A DNA stretch of 64,000 nucleotides from an uncultured Collinsella sp. Lineage in GTDB: Bacteria; Actinomycetota; Coriobacteriia; Coriobacteriales; Coriobacteriaceae. The stretch lies in assembly GCA_958415665.1 (NCBI GenBank), contig CATYZK010000006.1, positions 1 through 64,000 on the forward strand, in the 5' to 3' direction. Below, piece after piece: positions 36,516 through 44,963 of the stretch (position 1 is the stretch's first letter; each line of letters opens with the position of its first letter). The position numbers were made by a program, and so were the translations under genes. The notes beneath the pieces are model-generated. The model saw nothing but the letters and a program-made list of their open reading frames with translations. It searched no databases and had not been told where the DNA came from.

Positions 36516-36530
36516 AACAAATTGTTTGTT
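36516..36530. promoter_or_regulatory. Putative operator 2 (AACAAA-N3-TTTGTT)
   Basis: AACAAATTGTTTGTT differs from operator 1 at two central positions only. The centre-to-centre distance of 51 bp is close to five helical turns, so both sites face the same side of the DNA. The best candidate binder is the product of 36650-37348. Confidence 0.65.
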
Positions 36531-36649
36531 GCCGTAATCGGTACCTTTTCGCCGCCGAACGGTCACATAATGCAGCGACACTTTCGTTATTTGCGAACAA
36601 GTGGGGTTTATGGCAAAGTGTGCCCAAACTAATTTTTAGGAAGGCACCC

Positions 36650-37348
36650 ATGACCCCCGCACAGATTGAGTTTTATAAGCGTCTCGCACACGGTTTGGCG
36701 CTGCAATTTGGCCCCAACTGCGAAGTTGTCGTCCACGACCTGGAGACCGAGGACGTGGACCACTCCATCGTGGTGATCGAAAACGGCCACGTAAGCGGGC
36801 GCAAGCTGGGCGATGGCCCCAGTCATATTGTGTTTGAGTCCATGCACGAGGGTGCCACCGACGTACGCGACCGCGAGCCGTACCTCACCAAAACCACCGA
36901 CGGCAAGCTGCTCAAGTCCTCGACCATCTTTATCCGCAACGACGAGGGCAAGCCCGTCGGCATTTTGGGCATTAACTTTGACATCACGCTTATGAAGGCT
37001 TTTGAGCGCTCGCTCGACGCTTTCACCGGCACCGGCGGCACGGGCTACACCGAGCCCGAGCCCATTACCAAAAACATCGGCGACCTGCTCGAGGATCTGC
37101 TGCGCGAGTGCGAGCAATATGTAGGCAAGCCCGCGGCGCTCATGACCAAAGACGAGCGCATTCGCGCCATTGGCTACCTCGACCGTCGCGGCGCCTTCCT
37201 CATTTCCAAGTCGAGCGAACGCGCCTGCGAGTTCTTTGGCATCTCCAAGTACAGCTTCTATAGCTACCTCAATGAGGCAGCCCGCCCACACCCCTACCCT
37301 TTTGGGTGTGAGTTCTGGAATGCACGAATCCGAGACTCGGCTGCATAG
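36650..37348 (+). CDS. YheO/DauR-type PAS-like helix-turn-helix regulator
   Basis: 232 residues: an N-terminal YheO PAS-like ligand domain (FGPNCEVVVHDLETEDVDHSI, GKPVGILGINFDITLM) and a C-terminal DauR-type helix-turn-helix (DERIRAIGYLDRRGAFLISKSSERACEFFGISKYSFYSYL). Homologues such as DauR regulate amino-acid catabolism. The ATG at 36650 has AGGAAGG 5-6 nt upstream; a GTG at 36620 is less likely. It is divergent from ygeX across a region with two AACAAA/TTTGTT palindromes, so it probably controls the ygeX-ygeY-ygeW genes. The last ~20 residues look atypical for the family. Confidence 0.85.
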   Translation: MTPAQIEFYKRLAHGLALQFGPNCEVVVHDLETEDVDHSIVVIENGHVSGRKLGDGPSHIVFESMHEGATDVRDREPYLTKTTDGKLLKSSTIFIRNDEGKPVGILGINFDITLMKAFERSLDAFTGTGGTGYTEPEPITKNIGDLLEDLLRECEQYVGKPAALMTKDERIRAIGYLDRRGAFLISKSSERACEFFGISKYSFYSYLNEAARPHPYPFGCEFWNARIRDSAA

Positions 37349-37397
37349 CAAGTTCCATATAATCGATGGGATAAGCATTTCGAAAGGGTGGAACAGA

Positions 37398-38384
37398 ATG
37401 GCGTTGAGCAAGGCATCGTGCACCGGTCGCGGAGTGACTCCGGCAATTGGTGGACATGTGCACCACATGTTCGATGGAGACGAAGACGATCTGTTTTCGC
37501 TGAGCCTTGATGACGTGATGAGTGACCGCCCTTGGACTGCCGACGAACTCATGGGCGGCGGCGCTCGCCCGTCGAGCCCCGATCCCTCGCTCGCGCCGAA
37601 ACCCGCAGCGGCACCTGTGCAATCGCCTGTTTCGGCACCCGTGGCCGCACCGACGTCCACGCCTGCTCCGACGCCCATGCCCGCTCCCCGCCCCGCAACC
37701 GACCCGTCAGAGACGGCGGCATTTCTCGCTGCGGCGACGCGGGGCAAATCGGCCGATAGCACCGTTATGTACAGTGCCCAGCAGCTGCCTATTCCTGCGG
37801 CACGCAAGCCGCCCGTCATGAGGCTCGACGACCCCGCAGGCCATCAGGTCGCCTACGATTCTTGGGCTGCAGCCGATCTGGACGAGACCTCTACCGGTAT
37901 GCCGGCGCTCGACGTTCCGGTTAACCCTCTGTATGCTGCCGATACAAGTGCCGTGGCATATGATGACGGTGCAGCATATTCCGATAATTCCGATGGCTAT
38001 GCCGGTACCGGTCGTATCGAGACCGAGGATTACGGCGCCGCATCGAGCGATTACGTCGACGACCCATACGCTGCCACGCCTGCACCGGAATATGATCCGG
38101 AAGCTGTGTCCGCGCCGGCGTACACAAAAAGCACGGGCGAAGAGCGCTTCGCCGATTATTACGCCGAGGAAAAGGCGCTGCGTTTCTCGGAATTTCCGCA
38201 GGCAGTCAAGGTTGCCTTTATCGCCATTGTCATTGCCCTGCTCGGCGTCATTGCGTTTGAGGGATTCCGTCTGTTCTCCGGCCCCACCCAAGCGGAGTCG
38301 GAGACCCAGCAAAAAGAGAACGATGACGAGTACCTGGACATCAACACCCTCAAGGGCGACCCCAACGACGGAGACGACGAGTAG
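37398..38384 (+). CDS. Single-pass membrane protein with long Pro/Ala-rich region, function unknown
   Basis: Not recognised as a named family. The 328 residues have an acidic N-terminal part (HMFDGDEDDLFSLSLDDVM), a Pro/Ala/Thr-rich linker (about residues 65-105), a Tyr/Asp/Ala-rich acidic stretch and one hydrophobic helix near residues 273-293 (AVKVAFIAIVIALLGVIAFEG). A short acidic tail follows (DEYLDINTLKGDP). No signal peptide is present, so the long N-terminal part is probably cytoplasmic. AAAGGGTGG precedes the ATG. A scaffold or cell-division-like role would be a guess. Confidence 0.75.
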   Translation: MALSKASCTGRGVTPAIGGHVHHMFDGDEDDLFSLSLDDVMSDRPWTADELMGGGARPSSPDPSLAPKPAAAPVQSPVSAPVAAPTSTPAPTPMPAPRPATDPSETAAFLAAATRGKSADSTVMYSAQQLPIPAARKPPVMRLDDPAGHQVAYDSWAAADLDETSTGMPALDVPVNPLYAADTSAVAYDDGAAYSDNSDGYAGTGRIETEDYGAASSDYVDDPYAATPAPEYDPEAVSAPAYTKSTGEERFADYYAEEKALRFSEFPQAVKVAFIAIVIALLGVIAFEGFRLFSGPTQAESETQQKENDDEYLDINTLKGDPNDGDDE

Positions 38385-38750
38385 CGAGAGCTGAAGGCGG
38401 CCGCAGGATCCCGCATCCAGCACCGGCTTCTAAGTGCTGTCTTGTTATCCAGCTACACTTTTCCGAAGTTTTAAGGTGCCTATCTTCGACACTTTTCCGT
38501 ACTTTTACACGGCTGATTTCAACACTTTTCCGGATGAAGGCCGAATAATCACTTGGGAAACCAACGCCATCCGCGCGTCATTTCGCGGATGGCGCTTGAT
38601 TTCTATCCGTACACGTTGATAGACTCCATCGTGCCTGCAAGGAGCGGGCGCGTTTTATCCAGAGTCGGGGTAGAGAGTTGGCTCCACGATCCCGACGCCA
38701 ACCGGCCAAGAGGCACGGTGGCCCTGCCAACATCGATGAAAGGAGTCCGT
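38385..38750. other. Intergenic region with three ACACTTTTCCG direct repeats and a hairpin
   Basis: No gene seen in 366 bp. ACACTTTTCCG occurs three times on the plus strand at 38455, 38489 and 38522, spacing 34 and 33 bp, that is about three helical turns each. A perfect stem CGCCATCCGCG/CGCGGATGGCG lies at 38565-38594. These are candidate regulator sites and an attenuator or terminator ahead of the gene at 38751. Confidence 0.6.
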
Positions 38751-39173
38751 ATGGACAATTTCTCCGTGCGCAGCGAGCGCAACTTCCACAACCTGGTCGT
38801 CAAACCGAATCACATGCATCTTCTGGACAAGCCGAACGGCTACGCCTCGGCCATGGTCAAGAGCAGCCTCTCCCACCAGATGCGCTTTACGGTACAGAAG
38901 CTCGAGGAAAAGCTCTGTGCTGCTGGCAATCCGCATGTACTGCAGATTAAGCTGTTCGGAGACGACTCGCGTGAGCCGTCTAGCTGGAAGCTCTTTGCCG
39001 ACGGCGCGTGCGTTGCGGACGGATCCGGCGCCTTTGCCCGCGAGTGCTTCTGCGAGGGAGCTGAGGTGTTCCTGGAACTGTGCCGCGACGCCGTACGCAC
39101 GGCCAAGCTGCGCCAGTGGAGTCAGAGGGAGTACGAGCTGCTGAGTGTGGCCCGCGGGATTGCGGGGGCGTAG
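38751..39173 (+). CDS. Conserved-looking hypothetical protein
   Basis: 140 residues, soluble, not assigned to a family. AAAGGAG lies 7 nt upstream of the ATG, and codon use matches the high-GC neighbours, so it is likely a real gene. It starts MDNFSVRSERNFHNLVVKP, has a Cys-containing middle (CVADGSGAFARECFCEG), and ends in a charged helix (AVRTAKLRQWSQREYELLSV). The unusual direct repeats upstream (38455-38532) may control it. Confidence 0.7.
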   Translation: MDNFSVRSERNFHNLVVKPNHMHLLDKPNGYASAMVKSSLSHQMRFTVQKLEEKLCAAGNPHVLQIKLFGDDSREPSSWKLFADGACVADGSGAFARECFCEGAEVFLELCRDAVRTAKLRQWSQREYELLSVARGIAGA

Positions 39174-39191
39174 ACGAACGCAAGATGCATC

Positions 39192-39335
39192 ATGATGACG
39201 TGCAGTCATCGCACGCCACCCCTCAAATCCCACGATGTCAAAAGACTGACACTTGTGTATGCCTTTGACAGTCCGAAAGCGCTAGCGAAGTTTATTGATG
39301 CCGCGGCTAGATACGCAGCAGTAAAGAGATGTTGA
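39192..39335 (+). CDS. Possible 47-residue small protein or gene remnant
   Basis: A short open frame whose second half reads like a real protein (KRLTLVYAFDSPKALAKFIDAAARY), but without a convincing ribosome-binding site. It may be the relic of a longer gene. The ATG at 39192 or 39195 could start it. Low confidence. Confidence 0.25.
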   Translation: MMTCSHRTPPLKSHDVKRLTLVYAFDSPKALAKFIDAAARYAAVKRC

Positions 39336-39337
39336 AT

Positions 39338-39384
39338 ACAAAAAGAGGCCTCCCATCTCTAACACAACCAGAAATGGGAGGCCC
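39338..39384 (-). terminator. Rho-independent terminator of the DUF4230 gene pair
   Basis: On the minus strand GGGCCTCCCATTTCTGG...AGAGATGGGAGGCC is followed by TCTTTTTG. It lies about 45 bp past the stop at 39429. Confidence 0.85.
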
Positions 39385-39428
39385 TTCATATCCGAAGCCC
39401 CTCTCAAGCAAGGCAATTGTAAGTCAGC

Positions 39429-40013
39429 CTATTCGGCATCCTTAAACTGAACTTCGTACTTTTTGCCCGTCCGATCACCAATCTTTGTGACGTACTGGCT
39501 CAAGAGAGTTTTAGCTCTTTCACGGGCGCTGCTCATCAATGCTGAATTGCCCTCGGCACTTTTTATCATTTCATTTTGGGCTTCTTCAAGCGCAGCGGAC
39601 TGATCAACTGTCGTAATAGGAGTTAGCAGTCCGGTATCACTATAGATATCAGAAAAGGTGCTCTCGTCGGCTTGGGGCTGACCGAGGACCTGCGCATTAG
39701 GGACTGTGATAGTTACGACATTGTTCTCATCCGGCTTACTGACATCTACCTTGGAGACATCAACGCCCAGTTGCACCGTTCCGTCATACTCGAACCACGC
39801 TTTCTTGTATCCCACGTTTATCCCAAACAACATATTGGTGCCGTCGTTATAGATTTCCGCGACGTTATGGAATCTGCACTCAACGGTAGCAAGCTCGGCA
39901 ATCTTCGTATAACCCGAAAAATCAGGCTCTTCGTCTTTTCCGGCGCAACCCGATAACCCAGTAAGTGACAGCGCCGCCACGAGGGCAAAGCATACCAACC
40001 ATGGTTTACGCAT
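39429..40013 (-). CDS. DUF4230 lipoprotein
   Basis: 194 residues with a lipoprotein signal: basic MRKPW, hydrophobic core and lipobox LSGC (Cys about residue 23). The mature part resembles the DUF4230 family: repeated beta-rich segments such as TVECRFHNVAEI and VGYKKAWFEYDGTVQLGVDVSKV. The function of DUF4230 is unknown. The ATG at 40013 has GGGGGAGG upstream, and the gene overlaps the end of the upstream DUF4230 gene by 8 bp. The two are alike in architecture and probably form an envelope-associated pair. Confidence 0.8.
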   Translation of the reverse strand: MRKPWLVCFALVAALSLTGLSGCAGKDEEPDFSGYTKIAELATVECRFHNVAEIYNDGTNMLFGINVGYKKAWFEYDGTVQLGVDVSKVDVSKPDENNVVTITVPNAQVLGQPQADESTFSDIYSDTGLLTPITTVDQSAALEEAQNEMIKSAEGNSALMSSARERAKTLLSQYVTKIGDRTGKKYEVQFKDAE

Positions 40014-40734
40014 TGGAGTCAGCCTCCCCCTTGTAATCGGCCAACGGTTTGAAATCAAGCTTGTACTCACCCTCGATAAGTGGCAACGTCAGCGCCTTTA
40101 CGGTATCCCGCAAGCTCGTGTCCGCCTGTTTTTTAATCTCTTTTTTATCGACTTCGTCTGCGGCATCTTTACGACAAAGTGACAGGACATCTTTCATATC
40201 TGCAGTTGCGTTTTCGGGAAGGTAGCCAAACTTACTATTGTCGAGCTGAGGCTCGCCGACCTGCGCTTTGGGGAGATAGGCGGTAACGACCTTATTCTCT
40301 TTGTCAATGCCAAACTGGATGTCGCTCATCGTATACGATGCACGAATATGAGCCTCGTATTTAACGCGATAGTCCACGCGATCCATCCAGAGGAATCTGC
40401 CGTGCTTCTCGACGATGCCGTGGTAGGTGTAATCAACCGTAGAAAGACTGTCGATATCTACAGCAGACTTAAGATCCGATGTCGTGAGGTACTGAGTTTC
40501 GTCGTTATCGAGCATTGAAGGGAGGATGAAGCCGAAAAATCCGACAAGGGCCACCGCTATGACCACGACCAAAGCGATCTTTACTTTGGTCGACAGCTTT
40601 CCAAAAAGCTTGGCAACCTTCTTGCCCCATTTGTCATTCGCCTCGGCCGCTTCTTTTCGGGATGCTTCCACACACTCATCATGCCTGGAGGTACATTCGG
40701 GCTGAATGTCCCTCTCGTGTCTGTTATGTTCCAA
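40006..40734 (-). CDS. DUF4230 single-pass membrane protein
   Basis: About 242 residues with a cytoplasmic basic N-terminus, one transmembrane helix (KIALVVVIAVALVGFFGFIL) and an external DUF4230-type domain (STVDYTYHGIVEKHGRFLWMDRVDYRVKYEAHI). A short Cys/His-containing stretch (HNRHERDIQPECTSRHDEC) precedes the helix. The start is unclear: a TTG at 40734 has GAGG about 6 nt upstream, and a GTG at 40746 is the alternative. Forms an operon with the DUF4230 lipoprotein downstream. Function unknown. Confidence 0.75.
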   Translation of the reverse strand: MEHNRHERDIQPECTSRHDECVEASRKEAAEANDKWGKKVAKLFGKLSTKVKIALVVVIAVALVGFFGFILPSMLDNDETQYLTTSDLKSAVDIDSLSTVDYTYHGIVEKHGRFLWMDRVDYRVKYEAHIRASYTMSDIQFGIDKENKVVTAYLPKAQVGEPQLDNSKFGYLPENATADMKDVLSLCRKDAADEVDKKEIKKQADTSLRDTVKALTLPLIEGEYKLDFKPLADYKGEADSNA

Positions 40735-40766
40735 AACAAACCTCACTCATACCGTTGAGTAGTAAT

Positions 40767-40790
40767 CTGCTGGTAGAATTCTATCAGCAG
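40767..40790. promoter_or_regulatory. Palindromic divergent promoter/operator
   Basis: CTGCTGGTAGAATTCTATCAGCAG is a 24-bp palindrome with one mismatch pair, centred on GAATTC. It contains a TAGAAT-type -10 on each strand. It lies between the minus-strand DUF4230 operon and the plus-strand 31-residue peptide gene. Confidence 0.55.
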
Positions 40791-40828
40791 TTATTGCACC
40801 CATTTCTTCCGGTTCGGTAGGAGGCAAA

Positions 40829-40924
40829 ATGAAGCGGTTGTATGCAGTTTTGGCAGTTGTGATTGCGTTGATAGCCCTCGTTCTTCTCGCCAGTACCATT
40901 GGCATTATCAGCATCAGGCTTTAG
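40829..40924 (+). CDS. 31-residue hydrophobic membrane peptide
   Basis: A very small open frame, MKRLYAVLAVVIALIALVLL followed by 11 more hydrophobic-rich residues, essentially one transmembrane helix with a positively charged start. GGAGG lies 4-5 nt upstream of the ATG, an ideal start signal that supports translation. It is not recognisable as a known family; it could be a small membrane regulator or toxin. A 16-bp perfect hairpin (41019-41061) lies 95 bp downstream. Confidence 0.6.
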   Translation: MKRLYAVLAVVIALIALVLLASTIGIISIRL

Positions 40925-41343
40925 CCCGTCATCAAATACCTCGCACCCATCTCTAATGAATCCAACACTTCAGAATAAACACAGATACACGAGCGCTTGT
41001 GCCACATGGAAGCACGGAGAGGCCCGCGTTCCGAACCGCCACAGCTCGGAACGCGGGCCTCAGCAGCTAATCTCTTTTCGGATAATCCCAATCCAGTAAT
41101 CTCCTGATAGCGCCGCTTCAACGTATACGCATCGGGAAGCCTCGAGATCCTCTGATGAATCAACTCATTAAAATCCGCCAGATTTCCGATTACGACATCG
41201 ATGCCGCCAGCAGCGTTGAGCAAATCGACGTACGTCATAAAGCGAAACTCGAACGGAATGCCCTCGATTTCCTTTGTGCATCCATCATGAAAGTCGATCA
41301 GTCTCGAAACGTCATGGGCAACGTACGTGACTCTAACGGTCAT
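40921..41343 (-). pseudogene. Hypothetical protein fragment
   Basis: The frame from 41343 (MTVRVTYVAHDVSRLIDFHD) reads like part of a genuine protein up to about EITGLGLSEKRLAAEARVP, with a DLLNAAGGIDVVIGNLADFNEL segment. After that it runs straight through a GC hairpin, and the C-terminus is of unlikely composition. I take it as a remnant whose 3' end was lost. No family assigned; a short GGGA precedes the ATG. Confidence 0.35.
41019..41061. terminator. Perfect 16-bp hairpin, possible terminator
   Basis: GAGGCCCGCGTTCCGA pairs perfectly with TCGGAACGCGGGCCTC. The T-rich tract after it on the plus strand is weak and distant (TCTCTTTT). It could end the small-peptide transcript. Confidence 0.5.
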
Positions 41344-41702
41344 GTCGTAGGGTTCCCAACAGAGCGGCATCCTTATCAATGTGGCCTAGGCGGCAGGTAG
41401 AAAACTCGTACAAGATCGCCCGAAACGTAAGCAACAAAACACAGCGGAACAACCGAACAGTAGGCGCCAAGAGCGAGACGACTACATAACAAAAGACGGG
41501 TCCCTCCACATCAGAATAACCCACAACCCCCAACAGCCACGCCCTTGCCGGGCTGGGTGATTCTGTCACGAGTTAGCGTGCTCCAGCATCACTATCAGGT
41601 TCTATATCTTCGTGCGACTCCATCAGGGCGTCTGTTCTCAATTGCACCCGTCGGCCTGCCAAGCCTTAGAAGATTTAGGGGCCATTAAGTAGGCAGCTTT
41701 TT
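41344..41702. other. Intergenic region downstream of the Gabija-like pair
   Basis: About 360 bp without a supportable gene. It has lower GC than the flanks, no tRNA fold, no obvious att-like repeats and no strong hairpin. It may include remnants of former genes. Confidence 0.5.
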
Positions 41703-42830
41703 TCATGAAGACCGTCTGTATCCATCCCTAACTGATTTAAATACGGATGCCTTCATTAAATACACGTCTCCACGGCTTCTGGTAAGGGCAACATACAGCT
41801 TATTAATCGTAGCCCTTGGCAACCTCTCGAGTGAGAAGCCATCTTCCGATAGCCTCTCAAACCCATCCGTAAGAATGACACATGTTGAATTCATGGTGTC
41901 GCCCTTTGAATACGACCAATTAACAGAACGAAAAGCATAGTTATCGGAGTTGTTGTAAACAAGCTTGACTATTCTGTCATCCGACAGAATAGCATCGGGG
42001 TTTTCTTCGACCCAGACCACTTTTCCTTTATTTTCTCCCGAAGAATTGATTTGAATGCCCAACTTCTCGCTGACGAACGAACAGACAGCAGGAGTGCATC
42101 TCCGTGATTCGTTTAGCGTTATTTCGTCTGTCTCGAATCCTTCTTTCCTGAGCTTCTCCAGAAACTCCTGATACCCAATTGCAGTCTTGTCCCTCATAAA
42201 GGGCTTTCCGCTGTTGTTTTGGCCAGAAACTGAATGCTGATAATAGTCTCCGACTAAAGTCACACTATTAAGCACTTTTGAAAGCCTTAATATCAGGTCA
42301 TAATCATGCTTTCTATAATCCTGAAATTCATCAATGCGGATTTCGTCATAAAAAAGATTAATGCGCCTTGCAGCCCTAGTGCAAAGCGCAACCTTACCGC
42401 ACTTCACCTGGAGAGCAAGCTCAGATAATGTCGCACAGTAATACCTTAGGCCGTTATCAACGTAATGACACAGTTTATCTTTAGCGAAGTACTGTTTATT
42501 CGGAATCGCCTTCCCACTACTAGACTTAATACGCTGAGGCGGCGGATCAATCATAGTAATCCCTTTACTAACAAACTGGTCGCAGCCAAAATGAGCACCA
42601 ATACTCGTCTCATAGGGAAGAATGAGGTTGCGGTAGACAAACGAATCGAAGGTTGAAACAGTTGTTAGCTCAGGTATTGCACCGAATGCGTCAATGAGCT
42701 CCCTCTTGATGTTCGACACGTTCTCATGAGTGAAAGCAAGTATCAGGTTTCTTTTTACTGGGTCGACGGAGTGACATATGTGGTAAGTCTTGCCAGCGCC
42801 GGCGACCGCAAGTATCACTCGTTTAGCCAT
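41703..42830 (-). CDS. Short UvrD-like SF1 helicase (GajB-like)
   Basis: Superfamily 1 DNA helicase of 375 residues. Walker A is AVAGAGKT (8-15), motif II is DEFQD in IRIDEFQDYRKHDYDLI, motif III-like VGDYYQHS follows, then SKGDTMNSTCVIL and motif VI VALTRSRGDVYL. It is much shorter than UvrD, and also shorter than the ~490-residue B. cereus GajB, lacking room for full accessory subdomains. The ATG lies inside the upstream gene (16-nt overlap), so the two are co-translated. Together they resemble the two-gene Gabija anti-phage system. The GC content is clearly below that of the purine genes, suggesting transfer. Confidence 0.82.
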   Translation of the reverse strand: MAKRVILAVAGAGKTYHICHSVDPVKRNLILAFTHENVSNIKRELIDAFGAIPELTTVSTFDSFVYRNLILPYETSIGAHFGCDQFVSKGITMIDPPPQRIKSSSGKAIPNKQYFAKDKLCHYVDNGLRYYCATLSELALQVKCGKVALCTRAARRINLFYDEIRIDEFQDYRKHDYDLILRLSKVLNSVTLVGDYYQHSVSGQNNSGKPFMRDKTAIGYQEFLEKLRKEGFETDEITLNESRRCTPAVCSFVSEKLGIQINSSGENKGKVVWVEENPDAILSDDRIVKLVYNNSDNYAFRSVNWSYSKGDTMNSTCVILTDGFERLSEDGFSLERLPRATINKLYVALTRSRGDVYLMKASVFKSVRDGYRRSS

Positions 42831-44395
42831 GCGATCGCGTCCTGTACATATCGGGGCACAGTAAACTCAGTTTCCGCCATCAGCATCTGGTATGCGACGT
42901 CGGCTTTATTGTTCAGCATCCTGCCAAGAACGGGGCCATAATCCTCCCCGCGAAACAGATACTTTGCGTTGGGACGAACTTTAATAAGGTCAGTAAGAGC
43001 CTTCTCGTTCTCCCTGTAAAAGCACACCTCCCATGTCCAGCCTTCAGTTGCCTGGTCCATAAAGACGTGCTGGTCCTCGTGCAAGCTGTTATAATCGGCA
43101 GCTCTAGAGATTTTATCGGAATCCTTATCGTTGTCCGTGATGACAGAAACCTTCTTGTTGGCACTCTCTGCTATTGCAAGGTATTTCTTGTATGAAACAC
43201 CCCCACACGGAATAATCGCAACCTCATCCTGCTCAATGGTTCTCTGAGTAAGCTGTTCGTAGACCTTCGGCAGCATGATAAATTCCGTAGCTCCTTCAAC
43301 CAGAATAGCTTTCTTGGATAAAAGCAGCTGCAAAAAAGCGTTGTCATCTGCTTTTGTAAAGAACTCTGAAACATCATCAGGAACGTCTCTCAAGGACTGC
43401 GCACAGCTCTCAGTAACCCAAAGCACGTTACTCAAGCCGAGCGTACTGGCAATCATGCTGCTATGGGTCGTTATGATCACCTGAGTATCTTTTTCATTGT
43501 CGGAAATCTCATGCAGCATTTTCCTCATAGTCGTGAAACATAGATGATTCTCAGGCTCCTCCATTATCACTACATCTAGCGCGCTTGCTTTATCGAAAGC
43601 GATCTGAGTTTTAATGAGACTCCCCATCCCGCTGCCACGATTCTCGAGTGGAATAGAGTCTTCAAATACGGAAATGATGTTTTCAAGCTGTACCTTCTTT
43701 CCATCAATTCCAAACGTCCTCTTCTCGTCAATAGGACCTAGAGCAACAGAATCAAAGGCATCGTCGAGCTTAGCCCGGAACTCGTTCTTAGCTCTTGCTT
43801 GAGTCTCGCTATCGTATTTACTGTTAAACAGCGACTTGTTGAAATAGTTAAACGAGGGACCAGTTGCACTTGCAGCCGTGTCAATAAATAGGAAGTTGAG
43901 GGGGCGTCTCACCATCCTGTATGGACTGTTTGCGAAAGTCGTCCATGTTAGCGAGTAATACTCAAGAGGTAAATTGCCCTCACCGATAAAGCCTTCTAGT
44001 CCAGAGCCAAGTTCGGTATCGAACTTACACTCAAATCGAATTCCATATTTTTCATCTTTCTGGCCTCTACCGCCATAGACTTCTCCGTAAAAGTACGAGT
44101 CGTTCTTTTTGTGGGCATCTAGATCGAAAAATAGTTCAATCACGATTTTCGGAAGGGTTTGAACACTTGGCTTAGCCTTAAACGCGGCGACATTTTCAGC
44201 ATTGAACAAATCAGACAGAACTGATTTATCGGCATTGCGATACTGCTGGTTGAGAACAACCCTTATTGCCTCAAGAATAGTGCTTTTGCCAGCCTCATTT
44301 TCTCCAACCAGAATATTCATGTGCGGATTGAAAGAAACGTCAAAGAAGCTAAATTTTTTAAATCCCTCAATATGAATTGACTCAATGCGCCTCAT
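42815..44395 (-). CDS. OLD-like ATPase with TOPRIM nuclease domain (GajA-like)
   Basis: 526 residues. The N-terminal ABC/SMC-type ATPase has GENEAGKST (31-39) and the Walker B VVIMEEPENHL. The C-terminal TOPRIM nuclease has ILVEGATEFIML and VITDNDKDSD. This architecture matches GajA of Gabija, a nicking endonuclease acting with the helicase GajB; related OLD nucleases are alternatives. The ATG at 44395 overlaps the stop of the preceding exonuclease remnant (TGATG); a TTG one codon earlier is possible. AT-richer than neighbouring operons. Confidence 0.85.
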   Translation of the reverse strand: MRRIESIHIEGFKKFSFFDVSFNPHMNILVGENEAGKSTILEAIRVVLNQQYRNADKSVLSDLFNAENVAAFKAKPSVQTLPKIVIELFFDLDAHKKNDSYFYGEVYGGRGQKDEKYGIRFECKFDTELGSGLEGFIGEGNLPLEYYSLTWTTFANSPYRMVRRPLNFLFIDTAASATGPSFNYFNKSLFNSKYDSETQARAKNEFRAKLDDAFDSVALGPIDEKRTFGIDGKKVQLENIISVFEDSIPLENRGSGMGSLIKTQIAFDKASALDVVIMEEPENHLCFTTMRKMLHEISDNEKDTQVIITTHSSMIASTLGLSNVLWVTESCAQSLRDVPDDVSEFFTKADDNAFLQLLLSKKAILVEGATEFIMLPKVYEQLTQRTIEQDEVAIIPCGGVSYKKYLAIAESANKKVSVITDNDKDSDKISRAADYNSLHEDQHVFMDQATEGWTWEVCFYRENEKALTDLIKVRPNAKYLFRGEDYGPVLGRMLNNKADVAYQMLMAETEFTVPRYVQDAIAWLNE

Positions 44396-44920
44396 CAAAT
44401 CCCCCTCATCCTGTTCATCTTCGTGGTACTAACCATTTTGGCATGTGGCGGTCTTTCCAACGTTCTTGAACCCATCCAGAACGCCTCCCCCAATAAGGCG
44501 CTTTTCATATTAAGATTACCCTTCCCCTTCAGCTTCAACAGAAAATCGCTCAGCTCGAGACGCTTCATCGAGAGGCGCGTCTGAGCTCGCTCGCCCATCC
44601 CCCATCGTTGGCGGATCTCCTGGGCGCGCGGACTCACGCGATAGTCTCCGTCCATCACCTGCTTGAGTAACTTGGCAGTCACGCGCGCATCGGCAAGGGC
44701 GCTGCGGGCATGGCCCGTCGACTCATCAAAAACGATGCCAAACCACGTTGCCGCATCACTCAACGAGGCACACCCGTGGTTGCCCACGTCCATGATCGAG
44801 GAGCGACACGCCTGCAGATCGACCCAGTCCGTAGGAAAGCCAGCAAGGCTGACGCGCTTCGTCCGCTAATCGTCCTCGAACCGCCACTGGTCCGCCCCGC
44901 CCCAGCAGGCCACTCAACGG
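44395..44920 (-). pseudogene. Truncated DEDDh exonuclease copy
   Basis: The C-terminal half of a DnaQ-like exonuclease, closely similar to residues ~115-240 of the intact gene at 46241-46975 (FPTDW, SIMDVG, SLSDAATWFGI, STGHARSALADARVTAKLL). The alignable part starts near CWGGAD at about 44920 and has an in-frame stop near 44868; the N-terminal DFEF motif is missing. The remaining open frame from 44793 could be expressed and overlaps the start of the GajA-like gene. Its last ~40 residues are unrelated to the intact copy. Confidence 0.8.
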
Positions 44921-44963
44921 TGAGATAATTCCCGCGACTATTAACGTAAGCAAGGAGCACGCT

